Made by a program: the position numbers and the translations under genes. From an uncultured Nitrospiraceae bacterium (lineage in GTDB: Bacteria; Nitrospirota; Thermodesulfovibrionia; Thermodesulfovibrionales; Dissulfurispiraceae), in the NCBI GenBank assembly GCA_903822005.1, contig CAIJNL010000030.1, positions 1-55,169 of the forward strand: a stretch of 55,169 bases of DNA, written 5' to 3'. This document shows positions 8,201 to 16,303 of the stretch, in pieces. Every line of letters starts with the position of its first letter. The stretch's first letter is position 1. The notes below the pieces were generated by a model. It saw only the letters and a list, made by a program, of their open reading frames with translations, did not search any database and was not told where the DNA came from.

Positions 8201-9768
8201 CCATTTACTATCAGTGTAAAGGCAGGACTTCCAGCCTTGGCATTATCCGGGGTGACAGACGAGATCGTCGGTATCGGGTTAACCACCGCAAAGGTCATTG
8301 TATTTGATTGCCCGCCACCTGGCGCAGGGTTTGTTGCCTTTATCTCTATTGTGCCGGCATTAAGCAGGTTGGCTGCCGTGAGAACAAGGGTAAGATTTGT
8401 ATTACTAACCCACGTAAAAGGGTATGATACACCATTTAGAGTAATTATGGTGTCACTGAAAAATCCGCTACCGTAAACGGATAAGCTGATCCCTTGTGTG
8501 CCTGCTGCCGCGCTTCCCGGATCAATAGTTGTTATCGTCGGAACCGGATTCGTAACGGTCAGGGCCAGGGCATTGGATGAGCCGCCGCCCGGTTGCGAGC
8601 TAAAAACGCTTAAGGAGTAAACACCTGCTTGTGACAGCAACCCGGCAGGGATGGTTGCCTGAAGATTATGATTGTCTGCAAATGTGGTGGTAAGGGGCTG
8701 ACTGCCAAAGACTCCATAAGACAGGGAAACAAATTTGTTGCCCGCAAGTGCAATAACAAGCGGCAGACTGCTTCTCATGGCACCGGCAGGAGTTACTGAT
8801 TTGAGCAAAGGGACAGGATTTGACAGCTGAACCAATGTCAGCACATTGGCCCCGGTATCTGTGACGCCGGCCATATTAGTGAAGCTGTTAACTGCCACGG
8901 AGGCGGACAGCCAATGGACAGGGTACCTGCCTGTGATCTGGCCGGTCAATAGGTCTATCTGAACCAGTCTGTTGCTCAGATAACATACCACAAGCGCGGT
9001 GTTATCTAAACGGTTGATCCTAACATCGACAGGAAATATGCCGGCTTTTATGCTCTTTGTCTCCCATGTCTGGAGGTCGATTAGAGTAATGTTGCCGCCC
9101 CAGAGGTCGGCAACAACGGCCTGATGTGTTTCAGGATTTATGTCTATCGCATACGGACTTTTGCCGCCGGCTACTGTCCGAATCACCTGGTTTGTATTGA
9201 GATCAATGACCGAGATTTTGTTGGTCATCTCCCTGACCACAAGGGCGATATTCAGCGCTGGATCAATGGCTATATCAAGCGCGCCTTCGCACAGCTTATG
9301 GGTCTTTGTGACCTGATAGGTCTGTATATTTATTATCGAAACAGTGCCGTCAAGGTTTGCAACATAGGCAGCATGGGCAGACTCATTGATAGCAACATTA
9401 TGAGGCAACCGTCCGATGCTCATAGTGTGCAGGACTTTATGGATATTCAGGTCAATAATTGAAAGATTGTCCCATCCGTGGGCAACGACTGCCCTATTGA
9501 GGCCTTTATCTATTGCGACAGCTGTAGGCCTATAGCCGACGTTGATTGTCTCTATGACATAGTGGTTGGCAAGGTCTATTATCGAGATGGAATTGGAATA
9601 TTGATTAGTAACAACTGCCTGATTAGTCTGGTCATTGATAGCAACACTGCCCGGACCAAACCCGACCGGTATATCTGCTGCCTCTGCCCTGGAGTAGCAG
9701 AGAAAGATAACAGATAGGGCAGCAAGTATTAATGCCGCAAATAAATGCCTTGTGATGACGATCTTCAT
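5263..9768 (-). CDS. Giant secreted YVTN/IPT/NHL-repeat protein, truncated by IS insertion
   Basis: The ATG at 9768 follows GGAGG seven bases upstream and begins a signal peptide (MKIVITRHLFAALILAAL... ending near AEA). Domains in order: a YVTN-type beta-propeller (about residues 33-300), three IPT/TIG Ig-like domains separated by NPxPxI linkers (about 313-590), a carboxypeptidase-regulatory-like domain (about 620-700), a middle region, then six NHL repeats (about 1130-1460) built on GDGGxA...GVAVDxxGNIYIAD...RKVD. The last 14 residues (QCKL...EME) are encoded by the IS end. The natural reading frame continues into 1120-3971. Without the IS the protein would have about 2,435 residues and end in YD repeats plus an RHS core. 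It is probably exported and surface-exposed; its ligand is unknown. A truncated protein with both propellers could still be made. Confidence 0.88.
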   Translation of the reverse strand: MKIVITRHLFAALILAALSVIFLCYSRAEAADIPVGFGPGSVAINDQTNQAVVTNQYSNSISIIDLANHYVIETINVGYRPTAVAIDKGLNRAVVAHGWDNLSIIDLNIHKVLHTMSIGRLPHNVAINESAHAAYVANLDGTVSIINIQTYQVTKTHKLCEGALDIAIDPALNIALVVREMTNKISVIDLNTNQVIRTVAGGKSPYAIDINPETHQAVVADLWGGNITLIDLQTWETKSIKAGIFPVDVRINRLDNTALVVCYLSNRLVQIDLLTGQITGRYPVHWLSASVAVNSFTNMAGVTDTGANVLTLVQLSNPVPLLKSVTPAGAMRSSLPLVIALAGNKFVSLSYGVFGSQPLTTTFADNHNLQATIPAGLLSQAGVYSLSVFSSQPGGGSSNALALTVTNPVPTITTIDPGSAAAGTQGISLSVYGSGFFSDTIITLNGVSYPFTWVSNTNLTLVLTAANLLNAGTIEIKATNPAPGGGQSNTMTFAVVNPIPTISSVTPDNAKAGSPAFTLIVNGSNFVPATAVSFNNTALQVTYVSSSQITVSLTPAQVATAGTYSIRVTNPAPGGGTSNSVAFTVTKAINVQPLPEGSYGKKYEDLVPKDATIESYDAKRFALTTGLVKDSMATALSGVSVTVLGHPEYGSAQTDSTGRFSIPVNGGGAITYVYQKQGFITSHRQVNVPWNGIATAEPMVMIPEDTAATTVSFNGNPSTVITHRSSTTTDVSGSRALTMVFTGDNRAYVKDANGNEVPLTTITTRATEFSTPESMPAKLPPTSAFTYCSELSVDGAKNVRFEKPVTAYVENFLNFKVGEIVPVGSYDRDKGIWMPEPDGVVVRLLDTNGDGIVDAYDNVGDGLPHGTVVGLNDPTIYRPGATYWQAQVTHFSAWDWNWPWGPPADAQYPNPGGPPMANNKVSDDDCNKVGSYIECRSRIVHEDISIPGTDLTLHYASDRVKGYISGIFVPVSGSSVPTSLKNIIVRLELAGLTFEKTLPAAPNQTANFQWDGKDYLGNQAYGTATANVSIGFVYSGVYYSASPQNITSHWGLPGDSPATPPGAVEGIRAREELITWKRDTIHINKPSHSYAKGTIGEGWTLSSQHSISPNEPSLLYKGDGTAIDLSRILMINTIAGKGFNCDIGDGGPAINACATPRKVTVDGAGNIYIPSNYHIRKIDPNGIITTIAGNGNGGYNGDGMPATQASIDTPWGVAFDNAGNIYIAEYNGNRVRKVDTYGIITTIAGTGIDDYYGSGDGGPATLASLDRPSGVAVDNVGNIYIADAGNGRIRKVDSRGIISTVAGTGSWGESGDGGPATKAVLKSVEDVAVDSRGNIYILDFMKVRKIDASGIITTVAGRGNAGYSGDGGLATQADMWTQSGTGLTVDDAGNIYIPDTNNFRLRKVDTFGNISTIAGTGQGGHTGDGGLAIKAQIVPWGVAVDRGGNIYVGEGYYLRKISMPGALLSVTTEGDIIFNDTNETGYIIGSTGRQCKLSCVKLEME
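5276..5303. repeat. Right terminal inverted repeat of the IS256-type element
   Basis: Complements the left end at 3972-3999. Its outermost bases form the stop-proximal codons of the interrupted gene. Confidence 0.85.
5304..5312. repeat. Right copy of the IS target-site duplication
   Basis: GGCCCGTGC, identical to 3963-3971. On the coding strand it supplies the Ser-Thr-Gly codons that lead directly into LHKSTIDLSTGRT when the IS is removed. Confidence 0.9.
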
Positions 9769-10182
9769 GGTATGCCTCCAAAGAAGTATTTGCGACATTT
9801 AATATTGATAGATTCCATGAAAGGGGAAATTACAAATTGATGCTGCTTGGGATGAAAAGGACGGAATTTACCAAAGCCTTTAAAAAAGAAAATCCAGGGG
9901 ATTTCGCGTAACCACAGGAATGACCGGAATGGTGATCGGGCAAAGAAATGCAGCGCATATGATACTGATACGTCACGCATGCAGCAAAAACCTCCATGAA
10001 AAGGTTCTGCTGTCATACGCTACCACGCCCCCCTCCATAAATGGTGAGCGATAGACAGGGCACTACAATACCACTCTAAAGATACCTAAGAATATCAGAC
10101 GCAGTTTCTCTTGTCAAGCGATTTTTGAATTTAGTCACCTGACACTTGATTTTTCACCTGTATTGCTGTAACCTTTAAATTG
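9769..10182. other. Divergent intergenic region (414 bp)
   Basis: This separates the giant surface-protein gene (minus strand) from the DUF4912-GH57 pair (plus strand), so both promoters should lie here. I see only the GGAGG ribosome binding site of the minus-strand gene and a short 6-bp stem at 9890-9904. No promoter, riboswitch or small gene can be supported. Confidence 0.5.
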
Positions 10183-10905
10183 ATGGCAGCGGTGAAAAAA
10201 ATAACCGCAACAAAAAGCCCGGAGCCGGCCGGCAAGGGCCGCCGCGTTAAGCCAAATAACGCTGAAACCACGCCGCGCAAGCCCGTCAAAAGCCAAAAAG
10301 CTGCTGCAGCAGCGAAAAAACCAAAAACAACTGCGTCAATGAAAAAACCTGCGGTACGCCGGTCCCGGCCCGCCAAAGAAACAAAGTCAGAGCAGCAAAC
10401 AATACTCGCGGCAGGTTTTCCGGAGATATATGACGATCAGCCTGACAGCCCGGCCAATAACAGGCTTCATCTCTTCCCCATAGATCCTTATCACATATTT
10501 TCTTATTGGGACATAAATAAGGCTGAGTTCGATAAAATCAGGGGCAGTCTGCTTGCGAAATATAAACATCTTGCGCCGACATTAAGATTCTTTGATGACG
10601 GCACGGAGAGGATTACAGGCCATACACCCGGCACTTTCTTTGACCTGACTGTCGATCTTGCAGCAGGCAAACAATATATATATCTGGAAAAATCGGGCCG
10701 GACCTGTTTCGCTGACCTCGGGTTTAAGAACGAGCATGGCAGGTTCTTCCCTGTAAGCCGCTCCAATACAATCGAAACCCCTCAGGATATGCCTGGCGAT
10801 GAAGGACTGCAGTGCGATGCCACCAGCCCGGTGCATTCTGATCTTTCGCGCATGAACGAGCAGAGCTTTATGCCGGGGATATCATCGATGCCTGCAGAAT
10901 CATAA
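10183..10905 (+). CDS. DUF4912 protein with a histone-H1-like Lys/Ala/Pro-rich tail
   Basis: A 240-residue protein in two parts. Residues 1-70 are extremely rich in Lys, Ala, Pro and Thr (KKPKTTASMKKPAVRRSRPAK) and resemble a disordered, nucleic-acid- or polymer-binding tail. Residues 85-185 match the DUF4912 fold as I know it (LFPIDPYHIFSYWDI, then LRFFDDG, FFDLTVDLAAGKQYIYLE, RFFPVSRSNTI). DUF4912 genes are often found next to GH57 glucan enzymes, and here the stop overlaps the GH57 start by one base (TAATG), so the two are co-translated. Its biochemical role is unknown; glycogen binding or regulation is a reasonable guess. The ATG at 10183 has no clear Shine-Dalgarno; a TTG lies one codon upstream. 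Confidence 0.8.
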   Translation: MAAVKKITATKSPEPAGKGRRVKPNNAETTPRKPVKSQKAAAAAKKPKTTASMKKPAVRRSRPAKETKSEQQTILAAGFPEIYDDQPDSPANNRLHLFPIDPYHIFSYWDINKAEFDKIRGSLLAKYKHLAPTLRFFDDGTERITGHTPGTFFDLTVDLAAGKQYIYLEKSGRTCFADLGFKNEHGRFFPVSRSNTIETPQDMPGDEGLQCDATSPVHSDLSRMNEQSFMPGISSMPAES

Positions 10906-12503
10906 TGGAAGATGATCCGCCGCGCAGGACTGCTTCTCTCGCAATTGTACTCCATGCGCATCTGCCCTTTGTGCGCCATCCCGAACATGAATACTCACTG
11001 GAAGAAAACTGGTTTTACGAATGCCTGACGGAAACGTATGTACCTCTTCTGCTTATGCTGGACAAACTGGACAGGCAGCGCATTGACTTTCGCATCACGC
11101 TATCGATAAGCCCTACCCTCGCATCTATGCTGCAGGACACCTTGTTGAGGTCCAGATATCTGCGGCGGCTGGACCTGATGATTGAACTTGCCGCAAACGA
11201 GATCAAAAGGACCAAATCAGATCAGCAGGTCAATAATCTTGCGAGGACTTACAGTAAAAGACTTCTCGAAGTTAAGGACGCTTTCTCAGTCAGATACGGG
11301 CAAGACTTGATAAGCGCGTTTGCCCGTCTGCAGGGCACAGGAAAGATCGAGATCATGGCCAGCGCCGCAACCCATGGCTACCTCCCGCTACTTTCCTCGG
11401 ATGATTCGGCAGTCCGCGCACAGATAAAGATAGGCATAGATTATTACGCAGAACTGTTCGGCATAAAGCCACGCGGTTTCTGGCTGCCGGAGTGTGCGTT
11501 CTTCCCGGGACTGGACAGGATCCTTCATCACGAGGGTATACGGTATACAATACTTGAAACTCACGGGATTACCCGCGCAAGACCTACCCCGCCATATGGG
11601 ATATACGCCCCGGTACGCTGCCCCTCGGGGCTTGCCGTATTCGGGCGCGATCCGGAAGCATCAAGACAGGTCTGGAGCTCTGTCTCCGGATATCCCGGAG
11701 ATTTCGACTATCGGGAATTCTATCGCGATATAGCCTATGATCTGCCTGAAGATTATCTCGCCCGGTATATTCATCCCGACGGGATAAGAACGGATACGGG
11801 GTTCAAATATTATCGCGTTACCGGCGCTACCGATCAAAAAGAGCTTTATTGCCCGAAGACCGCAGAAAATAAAGCGCGTACTCATGCCGCCGATTTTATT
11901 TCGAAGCGGGTCGAAAGACTTGGAGAACTCTCCGCCCTGATGGACCGCGATCCTGTTTTTGTTGCGCCGTTTGATGCCGAGCTCTTCGGTCACTGGTGGC
12001 ATGAAGGCCTGATATGGCTTGATGCCCTGATACGGATGGTAAAGTCAGGACAGAATGGCCTGGGGCTGACTACCCTGTCGGAATATCTCGAAAAGCATCC
12101 TGACAACCAGGTATCGCTGCCGTCAATGTCGAGCTGGGGAGAGATGGGTTACAACAAAAAATGGCTGAATAAAAAAAACGACTGGATTTACCGCCACCTT
12201 CACCGGGCCGCTGCTGTGGTCGGCGCATTGGCCCTGAAATATCCGGCAGCCCGAGGATTGACGCAGAGGGCGCTTAATCAGGCGGGGCGCGAATTGCTTC
12301 TGGCACAGGCAAGCGACTGGGCGTTCATGATGGACAGCGATGATGTTGCGAATTACGCTGCGTCCAGAATAAAAACCCACCTGCAGCGCCTGGATAAGCT
12401 CGCCCGGCAGATTGAGAGCGATTCAATAGACAGAAAATGGCTCGCGGAGATCGAGGGGCAGGACAATATTTTTCCGAAGATCAGGTACAACTATTTCGGT
12501 TGA
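10905..12503 (+). CDS. Glycoside hydrolase family 57, probable 1,4-alpha-glucan branching enzyme
   Basis: This 532-residue cytosolic enzyme begins LAIVLHAHLPFVRHPE, the GH57/DUF1957 opening with its HxH motif. The likely nucleophile is the Glu in WLPECAFFPGLD (near residue 194), and the acid/base is the Asp in PFDAELFGHWWHEG (near residue 355); both spacings fit GH57 branching enzymes. The C-terminal third is the helical domain ending in SDWAFMMDSDD...YAASRIKTHL, as in the DUF1957 group. It would introduce alpha-1,6 branches into glycogen. Amylopullulanase or alpha-amylase activity is less likely because of the short length. Start overlap with the DUF4912 gene suggests a two-gene operon. No glycogen synthase gene is in the window. 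Confidence 0.85.
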   Translation: MEDDPPRRTASLAIVLHAHLPFVRHPEHEYSLEENWFYECLTETYVPLLLMLDKLDRQRIDFRITLSISPTLASMLQDTLLRSRYLRRLDLMIELAANEIKRTKSDQQVNNLARTYSKRLLEVKDAFSVRYGQDLISAFARLQGTGKIEIMASAATHGYLPLLSSDDSAVRAQIKIGIDYYAELFGIKPRGFWLPECAFFPGLDRILHHEGIRYTILETHGITRARPTPPYGIYAPVRCPSGLAVFGRDPEASRQVWSSVSGYPGDFDYREFYRDIAYDLPEDYLARYIHPDGIRTDTGFKYYRVTGATDQKELYCPKTAENKARTHAADFISKRVERLGELSALMDRDPVFVAPFDAELFGHWWHEGLIWLDALIRMVKSGQNGLGLTTLSEYLEKHPDNQVSLPSMSSWGEMGYNKKWLNKKNDWIYRHLHRAAAVVGALALKYPAARGLTQRALNQAGRELLLAQASDWAFMMDSDDVANYAASRIKTHLQRLDKLARQIESDSIDRKWLAEIEGQDNIFPKIRYNYFG

Positions 12504-12604
12504 ATACAAAACCGGGCTAAACTGTTAACATATAATAAAGAAATGAGACTGCATGACCTGTGCGGCTTGCTTCCACTTAACTAGAGAGTGCATGTAAACA
12601 GATA

Positions 12605-14788
12605 ATGATATCCGGACTGCAAAATCGACGCGTCTCGTATAAAGCCTTAAGTACCCTTAGAATTGTTGCCATTTATGCTGTCTTAAGCGGGTTATGGATT
12701 TATTATTCTGATACCATCCTCGGCAGCATAGTCAAAGACCCCGACATTATAACCAAAATATCAATAATAAAGGGCTGGCTGTTCATAATCGTAACCGGCT
12801 CTATCCTTTTCTATCTGATAAGCAGGTTTGCTGCTGAGATTCAAACAACACAGCAGGAACTTGCAGTGAGTGAGGGATATTACCGCGGTATTTTCGATCA
12901 TGCCGATGATGCAATATACATTGCCGATCCCCGCACGCTTAAGATACTTAACTGCAATTACAAGGCATGTTCCATGCTCGGTTTCAGCATGGCGGAGCTA
13001 ATATCCAGGACCGTCTTTGACCTCCATCCCCCTGAAGAACATCGCCGTCTAGCCCGAAAAATAGGAGAGATTCATCCCGGAACTCCTTCAGCAAGCATCT
13101 TCGGTCTGCATCACTCGGCATATGACGGCAGACTAATCCCGGTTGAAGTCAGCATTTCTTTTATCAAAATCAGCGATGAAGAGGTATATATCTGCATCTT
13201 CAGAGACGTGACGGGCAAGGCGCTGGCACAGGAAGAAGCCCGCAAAAGCTATGCCCTGCTTAATGCCGTGATCAGCGGCACTTCCGATGCCACCTATGTC
13301 AAAGACCTGCTTGGCCGGTATTTGCTGTTCAACCCTGCCGCCGAGGGACTTACAGGCAAACGCGCTGCGGATGTGCTTGGCAAGGATTCAACCTTTATTT
13401 TCGGGCCTGCTGAAGCTGCAGTGGTGATGGAGAATGACCGAAAAATCATTGAAGGCGGCAAGGTAAAGACTTTTGAAGAAATAGTGACCGGCGCGTCAGG
13501 AGAGACGCGTACATTTCTTGCGACAAAAGGACCGCTGTTCGATGCTGAAGGCAAGCCGTATGGCCTTTTCGGCGTTTCCCGGGACATCACTGAACGGAAA
13601 AGAGCGGAAGAGGAGCGGGCCAGGGCTGAAGAACAGATGCAGCAGGCCCAGAGGCTCGAAAGCCTTGGCGTGCTCGCAGGAGGCATTGCGCACGACTTCA
13701 ACAATCTGCTCATGTCTATTCTGGGACATTCAAGCCTTGCCCAGACCAGACTCCCGCATGGTTCCCAGGTCATGGACGACCTGCAGCAGATCGAGGCCGC
13801 AGCTCAACGTGCTGCCGACCTCTGCAGCCAGATGCTGGCTTATGCCGGAAAGGGGCAGTTTTCACTTGAGGCCGTTGACCTCGGCTGCCTGATCGAAGAG
13901 ATGGCGCGCCTGCTAAAGGTCTCAATAAGTAAAAAGTCTTTGCTTAAGCTGGATCTGCTAAAAGACCTGCCTCTGATTGACGCTGATCCAGCACAGATAC
14001 GCCAGATCGTCATGAACCTTATTATTAACGCCTCCGAAGCCATAGGAGAGCAAAGCGGAGTCATCACCGTCTCTACCGGAATTACCACATGCGACCCGGA
14101 GAGCCCTTGCGAGGCTTATATAGGCAATGATACCCCTGAAGGAGAGTTTGTGTTTCTGCAGATAAGCGATACCGGCTGCGGAATGGACAGGGATACCCAG
14201 CAGCGGATCTTTGAGCCTTTCTTCACCACAAAATTCACGGGCAGGGGGCTCGGTCTGTCGGCTGTGCTTGGGATAATCAGGGCGCACAAAGGTGCATGCC
14301 GGCTTCATAGCGAACTCGGCAAAGGCACTACATTCAAGGCCCTGTTTCCTGTCAGACTCTCTGCTGACAGCCTGGAGCACGAGCAGTTCGCGCCCGCTCT
14401 TCCGGAACTGGAAGGGACCGGAACAGTCCTGCTTGTGGATGATGAGCATATCGTGCTTGATGCCTGCCGGGCTCTCCTCGAGGCAATTGGTTATTCAGTC
14501 CTGACGGCGCTGAATGGTCACGATGCGCTTGTCATATACAGGGAGCACGGCAGGGATATCGATCTGGTCATTCTTGATTTGACCATGCCCCATATGGATG
14601 GCGCAGAAACCTACGACGAACTGATAAAATGTGATCCTGAGGCGCGCATAATCATTGCGAGTGGTTACGCAGAGCAGGACGTAACGACCCGCTTTGCCGG
14701 GAAGGGACTTGCCGGCTTTATACATAAGCCCTACTCACTCGCACAGCTGCGGGATGTGCTGAAAAAAGCGAAACATACCCTGAAATAA
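12605..14788 (+). CDS. Membrane hybrid sensor histidine kinase (PAS-PAS-HisKA-HATPase-REC)
   Basis: This 727-residue protein has two N-terminal membrane segments (about 17-35 and 55-75) with a short periplasmic loop. They are followed by two PAS domains (about 92-205 and 220-340), a coiled linker, and the phospho-acceptor His in GGIAHDFNNLL (near residue 362). The ATPase domain has N and G boxes (NLIINASEAI, SDTGCGMD, GRGLGLSAV). A receiver domain has the phospho-Asp in VILDLTMPHMDG (near 658) and a conserved Lys in FIHKPYS. No output domain or partner regulator is adjacent, so the receiver may act as a phosphorelay step. A TATAAT box at 12531-12536 could be its -10 element, but no good -35 is seen. 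The small loop gives no clue to the signal. The 3' end converges with the siroheme genes. Confidence 0.9.
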   Translation: MISGLQNRRVSYKALSTLRIVAIYAVLSGLWIYYSDTILGSIVKDPDIITKISIIKGWLFIIVTGSILFYLISRFAAEIQTTQQELAVSEGYYRGIFDHADDAIYIADPRTLKILNCNYKACSMLGFSMAELISRTVFDLHPPEEHRRLARKIGEIHPGTPSASIFGLHHSAYDGRLIPVEVSISFIKISDEEVYICIFRDVTGKALAQEEARKSYALLNAVISGTSDATYVKDLLGRYLLFNPAAEGLTGKRAADVLGKDSTFIFGPAEAAVVMENDRKIIEGGKVKTFEEIVTGASGETRTFLATKGPLFDAEGKPYGLFGVSRDITERKRAEEERARAEEQMQQAQRLESLGVLAGGIAHDFNNLLMSILGHSSLAQTRLPHGSQVMDDLQQIEAAAQRAADLCSQMLAYAGKGQFSLEAVDLGCLIEEMARLLKVSISKKSLLKLDLLKDLPLIDADPAQIRQIVMNLIINASEAIGEQSGVITVSTGITTCDPESPCEAYIGNDTPEGEFVFLQISDTGCGMDRDTQQRIFEPFFTTKFTGRGLGLSAVLGIIRAHKGACRLHSELGKGTTFKALFPVRLSADSLEHEQFAPALPELEGTGTVLLVDDEHIVLDACRALLEAIGYSVLTALNGHDALVIYREHGRDIDLVILDLTMPHMDGAETYDELIKCDPEARIIIASGYAEQDVTTRFAGKGLAGFIHKPYSLAQLRDVLKKAKHTLK

Positions 14789-14807
14789 CTGTGATGCGGA
14801 ATTCGGA

Positions 14808-15473
14808 CTACTTTTTTTTGACCGGTCCTGCTGCAGACTTGATTTGCATCTTCCTGAGTTTTTCCATAATGCTGTTTCTTGCTTTCCTGAATCCTTCTGC
14901 CCTTAGGAGGTCAAAAACTTCTGCTGAGGCGGCCTCTATGAAAAAGCTCTCTCTCGCCTCTTTGTCGGCAATCGCCTCTATTATGTCCTTGCGCAGCTTG
15001 CCCAGAAACATGAGGTAAGCCCCGAAATCAGCCGAATAAAACTGTTCCAGCTCTCTTCTTACTGAAGCCGCCATGGCCGGACTTGCGCCTCCGGTGGATA
15101 CTGCAATCGTCAGCGGCCCGTGGTTCACAACTGCTGGCAATATGAAATTTGCGAGCTCAGGCACATCTACTACATTTACCAGCCCGCCTGCGTTGCGGGA
15201 GATGTCCCTGTTGACCAGGTCATCTGAAGTTGCTGCAATCACGAGAAAGGCCCCCTTGAGATCTCCTGCGCGGTATTCCCGGGCGCTGTGCCGTATGGTC
15301 TTTGCTGCTTTATATCTCATCAGGGTGGCGGTCAGATCAGGACTGATCACAAGAACACGCGCCCGACTTTTCAGGAGTGAGGCAACCTTTCTTTCGGCCA
15401 CTTTGCCCCCACCGACGACTATGCACTTTTTGCCTTCCAGGTTCAAAAAAGCGGGGTAATAAACGGGATTCAA
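14808..15473 (-). CDS. Precorrin-2 dehydrogenase / sirohydrochlorin ferrochelatase (Met8p / CysG N-terminal type)
   Basis: This 221-residue enzyme carries out the last two steps of siroheme synthesis: NAD-dependent oxidation of precorrin-2 and iron insertion. Evidence includes the N-terminal Rossmann motif KCIVVGGGKVAERKV, the catalytic-Asp region NVVDVPELANFILPA, the substrate loop TIAVSTGGASPAMAA, and a helical C-terminal domain. It starts with TTG, two bases after the stop of the methyltransferase gene. That start is supported by AAAGGAG in the preceding gene and by the usual family N terminus. The pairing with the next gene supplies siroheme for DsrAB and any other siroheme enzyme. Length is typical for a stand-alone Met8p/SirC type. 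Confidence 0.9.
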   Translation of the reverse strand: MNPVYYPAFLNLEGKKCIVVGGGKVAERKVASLLKSRARVLVISPDLTATLMRYKAAKTIRHSAREYRAGDLKGAFLVIAATSDDLVNRDISRNAGGLVNVVDVPELANFILPAVVNHGPLTIAVSTGGASPAMAASVRRELEQFYSADFGAYLMFLGKLRKDIIEAIADKEARESFFIEAASAEVFDLLRAEGFRKARNSIMEKLRKMQIKSAAGPVKKK

Positions 15474-15474
15474 A

Positions 15475-16251
15475 TCAGGAGGCTCCTTTCTTGACCTGGG
15501 GCTTATACCAGTTCAGCTTCTGACTCAATTGGACGACTTCACCTACCACGATGATTGATGGTGGACCGAGTCCGCTTTCTTTGACTTTGGCAACAATGTC
15601 AGTCAGCAGGCCTGTCACAACCTTCTGATCGGTCCGTGTTCCCCACTGGATGACAGCGACGGGGGTCTCCGGACTCCTGCCGTTCTTTATCAGGTTATCG
15701 ACGATATTGGGAAGGTTCTTCATCCCCATAAAGAAGACGATGGTCCCGATACCGGTAGAAATCTTGTCCCAGTGTATTGTGGATTCGGGTTTAGTCGGAT
15801 CTTCATGGCCCGTAACAAATGCGATGCTTGTGTTATGCTCGCGATGGGTAAGCGGAATGCCTGCGTACGCCGGCGCTGCAATGGCAGACGAAACGCCCGG
15901 GACTATCTCAAAGGGAATACCGTTATCCACAAGCTCTTCGGCTTCCTCACCTCCACGGCCGAAAATAAAGGGATCACCGCCCTTCAGACGGACAACGTTC
16001 TTTCCTTCTTTCGCCTTTTTGACAATAAGCGAATTGATTTCGTGCTGCGGGAGTGTATGTTTCCCGCCCTGTTTGCCCACATAAACAAGCTCGGCATCAC
16101 TGCGGCGCTGATCGAGAATCCGCTCGTTCGCGAGATAGTCGTAGATTATGACATCGGCCTTCTTGACGCACTTCAGGCCTTTGACTGTAATCAGGTCCGG
16201 ATCTCCGGGTCCGGCCCCTACCAAATACACCTTTCCGTTTGTTTGAGTCAT
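15475..16251 (-). CDS. cobA: Uroporphyrinogen-III C-methyltransferase (SUMT)
   Basis: Uses two S-adenosylmethionine to turn uroporphyrinogen III into precorrin-2, the entry to siroheme (and cobalamin). The family motifs are present: GKVYLVGAGPGDPDLITVKG at the N terminus, VVRLKGGDPFIFGRGGEE (near residue 85), VPGVSSAIAAPAYAGIPLTHR (near 118), and FFMGMKNL. I chose ATG 16251 because homologues begin just before KVYLVGAG. In-frame alternatives at 16269 (preceded by GGAAG), 16278 and TTG 16320 add a poorly conserved leader, and the longest would overlap the flavoprotein stop. It is not fused to uroporphyrinogen synthase. It lies between the polysulfide-reductase-like gene and the ferrochelatase in one apparent transcription unit. 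Confidence 0.92.
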   Translation of the reverse strand: MTQTNGKVYLVGAGPGDPDLITVKGLKCVKKADVIIYDYLANERILDQRRSDAELVYVGKQGGKHTLPQHEINSLIVKKAKEGKNVVRLKGGDPFIFGRGGEEAEELVDNGIPFEIVPGVSSAIAAPAYAGIPLTHREHNTSIAFVTGHEDPTKPESTIHWDKISTGIGTIVFFMGMKNLPNIVDNLIKNGRSPETPVAVIQWGTRTDQKVVTGLLTDIVAKVKESGLGPPSIIVVGEVVQLSQKLNWYKPQVKKGAS

Positions 16252-16303
16252 GACATTAGATAATGGCATATCTTCCATGGCCGTGTGAATTAAAAAACTG
16301 CTG

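Noticed and set aside
9765-10016. 83-codon minus-strand frame upstream of the giant gene
   Set aside because: No ribosome binding site or family resemblance, it overlaps the leader of the next gene, and its composition is not protein-like.
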